Assembly (NCBI GenBank): GCA_945867755.1
Contig: CAMBJN010000041.1
Span: 1 to 9,765 of the forward strand
Direction: 5' to 3'
Source of the DNA: Polynucleobacter meluiroseus
Lineage (GTDB): Bacteria; Pseudomonadota; Gammaproteobacteria; Burkholderiales; Burkholderiaceae
Length of the DNA: 9,765 nt
Positions 1-6,323 of the stretch are shown in pieces (the stretch's first letter is position 1; each line of letters starts with the position of its first letter). The translations under genes were made by a program, and so were the position numbers. The notes below the pieces were generated by a model. It was given only the letters and a program-made list of their open reading frames with translations, was not told the origin of the DNA and made no database searches.

Positions 1-52
1 TCATAAATCACTTTTTAACTATTAATTCTAAGAATTGTTTATAGAGATGCAA

Positions 53-77
53 CTTGATCAGAAAATTATTGATCAAG
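53..77 (-). terminator. Inverted repeat overlapping the msrB stop codon, possible terminator or 3' end hairpin
   Basis: A perfect 8-bp inverted repeat (CTTGATCA at 53-60 and TGATCAAG at 70-77) is separated by a 9-base AT-rich loop. It overlaps the last codon and TGA stop of msrB, so the transcript could fold right at the end of the gene. The bases that follow on the minus strand are not a clean U-run, so it is not a textbook intrinsic terminator. It could instead protect the 3' end, or be chance. Confidence 0.35.
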
Positions 78-459
78 CCTCATCCTTGAATTTTAACGAA
101 GCCGAGTTGATGCAGTACCTTAATCCTGTGGGTGCTGGGCCATCTTCAAACACATGGCCCAAATGAGCATCACAATTCTTGCAACGAACTTCTGTACGGA
201 TCATGCCATGCGCCATGTCTTTGTGTTCCGCAATCACATCAGCTTCTAAGGGCTGAAAGTAACTGGGCCAGCCACAACCAGCATCAAACTTGGTGTCAGA
301 GGCAAACAAAGGAGTGCCGCAACACACGCAGTCATATTTTCCGGCTTCCCAGTGATCCCAGTAACGCCCGCTAAAAGGATGTTCTGTGGCTGCTTGGCGT
401 GTGACCCGGTACTCTATATCACTAAGCGTGGCTTGGTATTCTTGATCGGTTTTCTTCAT
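73..459 (-). CDS. msrB: Peptide-methionine (R)-S-oxide reductase MsrB
   Basis: This enzyme reduces the R epimer of methionine sulfoxide in proteins back to methionine, using thioredoxin as the usual electron donor, and so repairs oxidised proteins in the cytoplasm (no signal peptide is seen). The 128 residues match a single-domain MsrB from end to end. Two zinc-binding CxxC pairs are visible (C44/C47 and C93/C96), as is the GCGWPS motif at 61-66 with a candidate resolving Cys62. The catalytic Cys116 lies in RYCINSASL near the C-terminus. The gene lies 83 bp downstream of selO on the same strand, so co-transcription is plausible. The ATG at 459 gives the normal N-terminal length; no strong Shine-Dalgarno precedes it. 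Nothing in the sequence is abnormal for the family. Confidence 0.96.
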   Translation of the reverse strand: MKKTDQEYQATLSDIEYRVTRQAATEHPFSGRYWDHWEAGKYDCVCCGTPLFASDTKFDAGCGWPSYFQPLEADVIAEHKDMAHGMIRTEVRCKNCDAHLGHVFEDGPAPTGLRYCINSASLKFKDEA

Positions 460-542
460 AGGCTCATTGTACGAGTGATGATGTGAATCTTTGGTTTAAG
501 CATTTATCTAAGTTTGCAGCTAATAAAAAATCAAATCATTCT

Positions 543-1988
543 TTAAGAAGAGCAGCTGATGGCCAAATGAGCCAATTCAGGGGGAGGGCCCATGGCGTAG
601 TCCTCAGACACTGCTTGAGACTCATAAGGGTTTTCTAGAATCTTCAATAAACGAGCCACTTCAGAAAAGTCTTTCTTTTGCGCTAATTCAATCGCGTTTT
701 GCGCCAAGTAATTGCGCAAGACATACTTGGGATTAATTTGTCGCATCTGTTCTAAGCGCTGATCTTTAGAGTGCTTTTCAAGGCTCAAGCGTTCTTGGTA
801 TTTCTGACCCCAAATATCTAATGATTTTGGTAGGTCTTGACCTTCTGAAAGATTTCTAAAAAAGAGGGTGTGATCAAGTTGATGCTGATGCAAACCTTGC
901 AACAGTTCTTCGAGCAAAGCCACATCTTTGCTATCCGTAATACTTAAACCCAATTTTTGCCTGAACAAGCTTTGCCAGTTGGCAGCGTATTCGCGGTTGT
1001 AATGATCCAAGGTGTCTTTGATTTTATTGATCGCTGCTTCTTGATCCAAGCCCAAGGAGCTATGGAGTTCTTCTTGTAAAGCTTCTAACATCGCGCTGGC
1101 CAAACAATACAAATTCCAGTGTAAGACTTCAGCTTGGCGGTGATAGGCATAACGACCACCATGATCAGAATGATTGCAAATGTGATCAATCTGAAAAGTA
1201 TCTAAAAAGCCAAAAGGGCCGTAGTCCAAGGTCAATCCCAACAAACTGGTGTTGTCAGTATTCAGAACCCCATGACAAAAGCCCAATCCTTGCCATTGAG
1301 TCACCATGCAAGCGGTGCGCAAAGCGATCTGCTCGAGCAGGCTCAAATAAGGTGTGGGGCTGTTGGCGCATTCAGGGTAGTGATGTTTGATCAAATGATC
1401 GAGGGTCAGACGCAATTCTTCATGCATGTGATTCTGACCATAGTGCTCAATATGACCAATGCGTAAAAAGCTAGGAGCAACCCGCGCACAAACAGCAGCA
1501 GTCTCTCTGGTTTCACGAAACACCGGCATGTCTGAGCCAACCACCGCCAAAGCCCTTGATGTTGGTACGCCTAAGGCATGCATGGCTTCACTGCATAAAA
1601 ATTCTCGGATCGATGAGCGCAAGACAGCTCGGCCATCACCCATTCTTGAATAAGCTGTTTTGCCGGCACCCTTTAGTTGAAGCTCTTGGCCATTCACATC
1701 ACCCAGATAAATCGCTCGACCATCCCCTAATTGGCCGGCCCATACACCAAATTGATGACCACTGTAAGCAGTGGCATAGGGACTGAACACTTGATCACCT
1801 ACTTGAATCTGATTGCCAGCCAATACATCAAGCCAAGCTGGATCGACGGGGAGGCCATTATGGGTAGGAATGCCCAAAGTCTGGGCTGCACGCTCAGAAA
1901 AACCGACCCAATAAGGCTCTGGAATAGGGGTCGGCTGGAGGTTTTGCACCAGTGCTAGAGAGTCACCGGCAAGTAAATGAAAGGGCAT
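543..1988 (-). CDS. selO: SelO/YdiU family protein adenylyltransferase (AMPylating pseudokinase)
   Basis: SelO has a protein-kinase fold but binds ATP in a flipped orientation and transfers AMP to Ser, Thr or Tyr of target proteins; in E. coli it acts in redox homeostasis. At 481 residues it has the normal bacterial length. Visible motifs are YSGHQFGVWAGQLGDGRA (75-92), the ATP-site lysine K106 in LKGAG, RMGDGRAVLRSSIREFL (115-131), the active-site HGVLNTDN (239-246) and the metal-binding LDYGPFGF (254-261, D255). Cys271 in ICNHSD and Cys479 in the C-terminal CSS match the two cysteines reported to form a regulatory disulfide in E. coli SelO; the C-terminal one replaces the selenocysteine of animal SelO. 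Both methionines usual in the VMNTDNMS stretch are replaced (L and T), a mild deviation. msrB follows downstream. A promoter candidate lies just upstream of the ATG. Confidence 0.96.
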   Translation of the reverse strand: MPFHLLAGDSLALVQNLQPTPIPEPYWVGFSERAAQTLGIPTHNGLPVDPAWLDVLAGNQIQVGDQVFSPYATAYSGHQFGVWAGQLGDGRAIYLGDVNGQELQLKGAGKTAYSRMGDGRAVLRSSIREFLCSEAMHALGVPTSRALAVVGSDMPVFRETRETAAVCARVAPSFLRIGHIEHYGQNHMHEELRLTLDHLIKHHYPECANSPTPYLSLLEQIALRTACMVTQWQGLGFCHGVLNTDNTSLLGLTLDYGPFGFLDTFQIDHICNHSDHGGRYAYHRQAEVLHWNLYCLASAMLEALQEELHSSLGLDQEAAINKIKDTLDHYNREYAANWQSLFRQKLGLSITDSKDVALLEELLQGLHQHQLDHTLFFRNLSEGQDLPKSLDIWGQKYQERLSLEKHSKDQRLEQMRQINPKYVLRNYLAQNAIELAQKKDFSEVARLLKILENPYESQAVSEDYAMGPPPELAHLAISCSS

Positions 1989-2012
1989 AAGTCATCGTTT
2001 TTCTAATGCCTC

Positions 2013-2041
2013 ATTCTAGGTAGCTTTTGAAATATTTGCAG
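2013..2041 (-). promoter_or_regulatory. Candidate sigma70 promoter for selO(-msrB)
   Basis: Read on the minus strand there is a -10 box TAGAAT (2013-2018, 5 of 6 consensus) with a 17-base spacer to a weak -35 CTGCAA (2036-2041, 3 of 6). The predicted transcript starts near 2006, giving a leader of about 18 bases before the selO ATG. The -35 lies inside the spacer of the opposite-facing promoter, so polymerase could probably occupy only one at a time. This is an inference from hexamer matches only. Confidence 0.4.
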
Positions 2042-2055
2042 AAAAGTTCTATAAG
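2027..2055 (+). promoter_or_regulatory. Candidate sigma70 promoter for the PaaI-family thioesterase
   Basis: TTGAAA (2027-2032) and TATAAG (2050-2055) each match 5 of 6 consensus bases and are separated by exactly 17 bases. A start site near 2062 would leave a leader of about 17 bases before the ATG at 2079. This is the best promoter match I found in the window, and it interlocks with the selO promoter facing the other way. Confidence 0.6.
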
Positions 2056-2078
2056 CCCTGGATAACCCCGATTAATAT

Positions 2079-2510
2079 ATGGCTATGGATCAAAAACAAC
2101 TTAAAGAACTGGGTGTGGAACTCGATGTTCCCTTCTTAAAACTGCTGGGTGTGCGCTGTCTGCGCGCAGAATTGGGCGAGGGCGAGGTGGTCTTATCCCT
2201 AAAGCCTGAGCACAATAACAGTTGGGAAGTGGCTCACGGCGGTGTTTTATTGACTTTGATGGATGTCGGCATGGCCGTCGCCGCCAGAGCTTCTGATGAG
2301 GCTGGTCGGGGCGTGGTCACCATTGAGCTTAAGGCTAATTTTATGCAAGCGGCTCAGGGAATTGTGAGAGTCGCGGCTAAGACCGTTCACGCGACTCCAA
2401 CCATGGCATTTGTGGAAGCCAAGCTTTACGATGAACGTGATCGTATTTGTTGTATGGGCAGCGCGACTTTTAAATACTTCAAAGAATTACCCACCAGACA
2501 AGCCAAATAA
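2079..2510 (+). CDS. PaaI family hotdog-fold acyl-CoA thioesterase
   Basis: This is a 143-residue single hotdog domain of the PaaI/YbgC-like thioesterase group, which hydrolyses acyl-CoA or aryl-CoA thioesters in the cytoplasm. The signature is HNNSWEVAHGGVLLTLMD at about 45-62: N46/N47, the H53-G54-G55 turn at the start of the central helix, and D62 in the position of the catalytic Asp of E. coli PaaI. The downstream strands (IELKANFMQ, then the segment ending GSATFKYF) complete the fold. The substrate cannot be read from the sequence, and no phenylacetate-degradation genes are nearby, so the name paaI is not justified. The start is ATG 2079; a second in-frame ATG at 2085 is possible. The gene appears to be transcribed alone, from a good promoter match just upstream, and converges on the NRDE gene. 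Confidence 0.9.
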   Translation: MAMDQKQLKELGVELDVPFLKLLGVRCLRAELGEGEVVLSLKPEHNNSWEVAHGGVLLTLMDVGMAVAARASDEAGRGVVTIELKANFMQAAQGIVRVAAKTVHATPTMAFVEAKLYDERDRICCMGSATFKYFKELPTRQAK

Positions 2511-2531
2511 TTTAGAAAAATATTCCGCTCG

Positions 2532-2562
2532 TCTCAATAGTTTTATTTACTAATTAATGAGA
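2532..2562. terminator. Weak imperfect hairpin between convergent genes
   Basis: The 43-bp gap between the convergent thioesterase and NRDE genes is AT-rich. It holds an imperfect stem (TCTCA pairing TGAGA, TAGT pairing ACTA around the loop TTTATTT) that runs into the end of the NRDE gene. It could serve as a weak two-way terminator, but internal bulges make it poorly supported. Confidence 0.2.
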
Positions 2563-3405
2563 GCTGGCTTGTTGGAAATTCTCTATTTGCCCTTCAAACA
2601 ATTGAGTGCCTATTTCTTTATCAGCATCAAAGCGCTTTTCGATTACTTCAAAATGACCATCTTTGCGCACCCGAATCAATGAGCTCGAGCGTGTGCCGTA
2701 GTTGGGAGTTCTGATGAAGGCTGAAGATAAAACTTTCTCCCATTCATAAGAAACACCTGTTTGAGGTAAGTACTCATCGGGCGCTTGGGTCATATCTTCC
2801 ATCATGCGCAAATAGTTCTCCGCGCGTTTGAATTGTCCCGTATCCATCGCCAGCAATTGTGCAAAGGCACCCACACGGTGTTGAACTTTCGGCCATGGAG
2901 TGTCGAGCATGCCATTGGATAAACCATAAATACCTGGTGTTAACGCTTGAGGATTCATGGTTTTTCTAGGACGCAGTGATTGGCCCATCTGCACCCGATT
3001 ACTGAACCAAACCAAAGAAGGTGTTTCTTTTGATAGATCAGTTGCCAGTAAATTAAAGCCGTTGTAACGACCAAAGCTTGAGCCTTGAGCGGTGATGAAC
3101 TGCTCAGGCGCTTGATCACTTCTTAAAAAGCTCGCGGTGATTTCTCCGCGGGTTGGCGTATCGGGATTTTTCTCACTCGGGGCTCGAACATTGGTGAGTG
3201 CTGCAAAGCGCCCAGTTTTACTCAAGCCTATCCATGTACCTGCTTGACCTTTGACATCAGCCAAATCACGCCCAGCCAAAATATGCGGGTGATCATTCCA
3301 CCAGTGCATGGCATCGGTGGCACGATCATAAAACTCATCACGATTCGCCAAAACCACCAAAGGATAGTCTGGGTGCGATTGCCATGAGGTCAGAACTAAA
3401 CACAT
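2554..3405 (-). CDS. NRDE family protein (TANGO2-like, DUF833)
   Basis: The 283-residue protein belongs to the NRDE/TANGO2 family. It begins MCLVL, with the invariant Cys2 that resembles an N-terminal nucleophile. The family's name motif follows as ANRDEFYDR (20-28), then AGRDL, GTWIGLSKTGRFAALTNVR, a TRGE segment, FNLLATDL, LSNG...DTPWPKV and, near the C-terminus, GTRSSSLIRV. All are in the expected order, so the gene is complete. The biochemical role is unsettled: eukaryotic TANGO2/HRG-9 has been linked to heme trafficking and to lipid or acyl-CoA metabolism, and bacterial members are little studied. It has no signal peptide, so it is probably cytoplasmic. It starts 20 bp after the ygfZ stop codon on the same strand, which points to one operon and a possible common role with iron cofactors (inference). 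Confidence 0.93.
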   Translation of the reverse strand: MCLVLTSWQSHPDYPLVVLANRDEFYDRATDAMHWWNDHPHILAGRDLADVKGQAGTWIGLSKTGRFAALTNVRAPSEKNPDTPTRGEITASFLRSDQAPEQFITAQGSSFGRYNGFNLLATDLSKETPSLVWFSNRVQMGQSLRPRKTMNPQALTPGIYGLSNGMLDTPWPKVQHRVGAFAQLLAMDTGQFKRAENYLRMMEDMTQAPDEYLPQTGVSYEWEKVLSSAFIRTPNYGTRSSSLIRVRKDGHFEVIEKRFDADKEIGTQLFEGQIENFQQASSH

Positions 3406-3425
3406 ACTGGTGCTTTGGCTTTAAT

Positions 3426-4466
3426 TTAGATTTCAATCAAAGGATAGGGTAATGCTGAGAAACTCAAAGCAGGACCTGTTGCAGAACCTAAATGCACTGA
3501 TCCGGTTTGAAGGGCTTCTAATTTACATTCGACCTGAACATCCACACGGTTTTTGACTAATGGATGCGGTGCAGCTAAGACCACCATGCCACAGGGTTGT
3601 GATGGGTCGTCACCATGGAAAATCTCATTGCCGGGCAATATCTCTGTCTGATGATCTGCTTGATGATTGAGGTGAGCCACATGCAAGCGACGCTTGATTG
3701 TGCCGCGGTACTGGCTTCTTGCCACAACCTCTTGGCCTGGGTAACAGCCTTTTTGAAAATCAATGCCTTTCAAAGATTCCATATTGATCATTTGTGGCAC
3801 AAATTGTTCGAAGGTTGCTTGGGTGATTCGTGGGATTGCACTTTGGATCTCAAGCCAATTCCAAGCCTCTGAGGCTGCGCCATCAATTTGGCCGATTGTT
3901 CCAATAACTTCAATGGCAGTCGCTGATTGATTTTTCGGAACAGAGAAAAGATATCGTTTGGTTTGGACTTGATTGATATTCACAGCAGGTAATTCTGCGG
4001 TGAGGACGCCCGATATACCAATCAACTTCATCATTCCTTCACTAGATACATTCGATTCTGTGGCAAAGCCAAACATATCAATGGATTCTGTTAGATCAAG
4101 CACTTTGACCTTGGAGCGCAAGACAAACATACTCAAGCGTTTGGCCAAAGTGGGGGCCAAGTCTTTTGAAATGAACAAATAAAAAGCTGGCTGTGACTCT
4201 GAACTCTCAGCGCTCACAGTGGTGTCTTGACGCATGATCCAAAAACTCGCCATCAATCGACCCTTGGCTGAGCAATAGCCTGCAAAACGATTTTGTTGGT
4301 GTGGAAGTGCAATCGATGCCGCTGGGGCGTTGGCAATCGACTTCACACTGTTGGTCAGTTGATTTTGGAGAAAATCAACAGCGTCTGCCCCAATCACACT
4401 GATGCAAGACCAGTCCTGAAGAGGGGTGAAGCAGGTATTCGAGTTGTTATTGCTTGTTTGAGACAT
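3426..4466 (-). CDS. ygfZ: Folate-binding protein YgfZ, iron-sulfur cluster assembly or repair factor
   Basis: YgfZ is related to the tetrahydrofolate-binding T-protein (GcvT). It supports maturation or repair of certain Fe-S enzymes, in E. coli notably the tRNA methylthiolase MiaB. The family's defining motif is visible as KGCYPGQEVVAR at 239-250, with the essential Cys241. N-terminal features fit the GcvT-like domain, including FLQNQLTNSV (32-41) and the YCSAKGRLMASF segment (64-75). The C-terminal region after RGTIKRRL matches the barrel domain. At 346 residues it is close to the usual size. The gene sits upstream of the NRDE gene (20-bp gap) and diverges from mltG across only 50 bp. The ATG at 4466 has no obvious Shine-Dalgarno, and I found no convincing promoter for it. 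Confidence 0.94.
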   Translation of the reverse strand: MSQTSNNNSNTCFTPLQDWSCISVIGADAVDFLQNQLTNSVKSIANAPAASIALPHQQNRFAGYCSAKGRLMASFWIMRQDTTVSAESSESQPAFYLFISKDLAPTLAKRLSMFVLRSKVKVLDLTESIDMFGFATESNVSSEGMMKLIGISGVLTAELPAVNINQVQTKRYLFSVPKNQSATAIEVIGTIGQIDGAASEAWNWLEIQSAIPRITQATFEQFVPQMINMESLKGIDFQKGCYPGQEVVARSQYRGTIKRRLHVAHLNHQADHQTEILPGNEIFHGDDPSQPCGMVVLAAPHPLVKNRVDVQVECKLEALQTGSVHLGSATGPALSFSALPYPLIEI

Positions 4467-4516
4467 ATTCTGGTTTTTTGTTAGTGTTTATCAATAAGCT
4501 TTTATCATAGTGCCCT

Positions 4517-5569
4517 ATGAACTTTGTTTATATACCTAATTTTATTAAGTTTTTACTCAAGCTAACTCTGATAGGCGGATTAGCCATTGCGCTGTTCATT
4601 GCGTATGTGGCATTCATGGCTCCAGCGGTGCCTAAAGGCGCATCAAATCCATTAGCTGCATCTCAAAATAACACTGAGAATGTGCTCAGGGTAAAGATTA
4701 ATCCAAAATCAAATGTATCCAGCGTGGCCAATCAAATGGCCGCCCAAGGACTGGATGTATCTGTTTGGCGGGTTCAATTGGTGGCCAGGTCATTTTTCTG
4801 GGCAAAAAATTTGAAGGCGGGGGTTTATGACTTCTCTAAAGGAGCGAGCTTGGCCTCTGTCCTATCCCAAATGGCCCGAGGGGACAGCGTCAAACTCAGC
4901 GTTACTTTGGTGGAAGGCTGGACCTTTGCGCAATTTAAAGCTGCGATTGATGCTCAGCCTGAGCTTAAGAAAGAGGCCAAGGCGTGGTCAAGCAAACAGT
5001 TACTGAGCAAGTTAGAAGCCAAGGAAGCTCATCCTGAAGGGTTGTTTTTCCCAAATACCTATGTGTATGAGCCTGGCGACACTGATACGTCAATCTACCA
5101 AAAAGCATACCGAGCCATGCAAAGTCATTTGGATGATGCATGGAGCAAGCGCCATGAGGGTTCACCCGTCAAGTCACCTTATGATCTTTTGAAGTTGGCC
5201 TCGATCATTGAGAAGGAAACCGGGCATGCGGATGATCGTGGTTTGGTGTCAGCCGTATTCAATAACCGCATGAAAATAGGTATGAAGCTGCAAACTGATC
5301 CCACCATCATTTATGGCATGGGCGCATCGTTTGATGGCAACCTCAGGAAAAAGGACTTATTGAAGGATGGCCCCTACAATTCTTATACACGCTATGGTTT
5401 GCCACCCACCCCGATCGCAATGCCAGGTAAAAACTCTTTGATAGTCGCAGCACAGCCAAGCAGCTCAAAAGCCATTTACTTTGTTTCCAAGGGTGATGGT
5501 AGAAGCGCTTTTTCAGAGACCTTGGTAGCGCATAATGAAGCTGTTAGAAAGTATCAGTTAAAAAAGTAA
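4517..5569 (+). CDS. mltG: Endolytic murein transglycosylase MltG
   Basis: MltG cuts nascent peptidoglycan glycan strands within the chain and is proposed to terminate their elongation. The 350-residue protein has an N-terminal membrane anchor at about 12-34 and a periplasmic YceG domain. Motifs in order are LVEGWTFAQ (131-139), HPEGLFFPNTY (172-182), ASIIEKETG (228-236) with the catalytic Glu232 (the E. coli E218 equivalent), VFNNRMKIGMKLQTDPTIIYG (248-267) and YTRYGLPPTPI (290-300), ending with the FSETLVAHN block. It heads the mltG-tmk-holB-tatD series, an order widely conserved in proteobacteria, often with ygfZ (here divergent) or pabC beside it. A TATCAT box at 4503-4508 would place a start site within a few bases of the ATG, giving a nearly leaderless mRNA, but it has no good -35 partner. 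Confidence 0.96.
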   Translation: MNFVYIPNFIKFLLKLTLIGGLAIALFIAYVAFMAPAVPKGASNPLAASQNNTENVLRVKINPKSNVSSVANQMAAQGLDVSVWRVQLVARSFFWAKNLKAGVYDFSKGASLASVLSQMARGDSVKLSVTLVEGWTFAQFKAAIDAQPELKKEAKAWSSKQLLSKLEAKEAHPEGLFFPNTYVYEPGDTDTSIYQKAYRAMQSHLDDAWSKRHEGSPVKSPYDLLKLASIIEKETGHADDRGLVSAVFNNRMKIGMKLQTDPTIIYGMGASFDGNLRKKDLLKDGPYNSYTRYGLPPTPIAMPGKNSLIVAAQPSSSKAIYFVSKGDGRSAFSETLVAHNEAVRKYQLKK

Positions 5570-5593
5570 TTAACCAGTAAACCCTATTTGCCC

Positions 5594-6265
5594 ATGTCTC
5601 TTTTCACTCAATCCAATAATGCGCCAGGCTTATTCATCACCTTTGAAGGCATTGATGGGGCTGGCAAAAGCACACACATCCAGGCATTTTCTGACGAATT
5701 GGGGAAAAAATACCCCCAGCATGAGATTGTTCTGACCCGAGAGCCGGGTGGTACTGGCTTGGGTGAGAAGTTGCGTGAGATTCTGCTGCACCATCCAATG
5801 CACCTGGAAACAGAAGCTTTGTTGATGTTTGCAGCCAGAAGAGAGCATTTGGCCACGGTGATTGAACCTGCCTTGGCAGCTGGCAAGATTGTGATCTCCG
5901 ATCGTTTTACGGACGCTAGTTTTGCCTACCAAGGCGGTGGGCGTGGTTTAGATTTAGCCAAGCTCTATGAACTCGAGGTTTGGGTTCAGATGCGTTTGTC
6001 TGAAGATGGGGCAGGTAAGCGGTATGTCTTGCAACCCGACCTGACCTTCTTATTCGATTTGCCCAGCGAAACTGCAGAATCTCGTCGCAGCGCTGCACGT
6101 GACCCTGATAAGTTTGAACAGCTCAATACCGACTTTTTTGAAAAAGTTAGACTCGAATACTTGCGCCGCGCCCAAGATGATGCGGCAAGATTTCATCTGA
6201 TTGATGCGAATCAAAGCAAAGAAGTTATCTGGAAGATACTTCAAGAAACCATTGTAAATATATGA
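5594..6265 (+). CDS. tmk: Thymidylate kinase (dTMP kinase)
   Basis: This enzyme phosphorylates dTMP to dTDP with ATP, an essential step towards dTTP for DNA synthesis. Counting from ATG 5594 (223 aa), the P-loop is FEGIDGAGKST (17-27), the dTMP-binding loop is TREPGGTGLG (48-57), and the DR motif is SDRFTDASFAYQGGGR (102-117). The LID-like arginine-rich SRRSAARDPDKFEQ segment follows. Length and motif order are normal for a bacterial enzyme. An in-frame TTG at 5588 would add two residues (M-P); I prefer the ATG because neither has a Shine-Dalgarno and ATG is the stronger codon. The start lies 24 bp after mltG, so the two are probably co-transcribed. Confidence 0.95.
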   Translation: MSLFTQSNNAPGLFITFEGIDGAGKSTHIQAFSDELGKKYPQHEIVLTREPGGTGLGEKLREILLHHPMHLETEALLMFAARREHLATVIEPALAAGKIVISDRFTDASFAYQGGGRGLDLAKLYELEVWVQMRLSEDGAGKRYVLQPDLTFLFDLPSETAESRRSAARDPDKFEQLNTDFFEKVRLEYLRRAQDDAARFHLIDANQSKEVIWKILQETIVNI

Positions 6266-6323
6266 TTAATATTGTTATATTTATCATTAATTTTAACTAT
6301 AACGCCTCAGATAATCATTGCCT
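6266..6323 (+). other. AT-rich spacer between tmk and holB
   Basis: This 58-bp gap is far more AT-rich than its surroundings and has ATTAAT at 6266-6271 and again at about 6286-6291. TTGTTA (6272-6277) and TATAAC (6298-6303) resemble promoter boxes but lie 20 bases apart, too far for a good sigma70 site. It may hold a weak internal promoter for holB-tatD, or nothing. Confidence 0.25.

Noticed and set aside
24..36. 13-bp palindrome AATTCT-A-AGAATT near the window start
   Set aside because: The centre is one base, too tight for a hairpin; it could be an operator, but nothing nearby supports that.
132..374. 80-codon plus-strand frame inside msrB
   Set aside because: It is antisense to conserved MsrB zinc and active-site motifs and has no recognisable product.
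5608..5932. Two minus-strand frames of about 100 codons inside tmk
   Set aside because: They overlap a fully conserved thymidylate kinase and show no family motif of their own.
6272..6303. Promoter in the tmk-holB gap
   Set aside because: The TTGTTA and TATAAC boxes are 20 bases apart, outside the usual sigma70 spacing; AT-rich DNA makes such pairs common.
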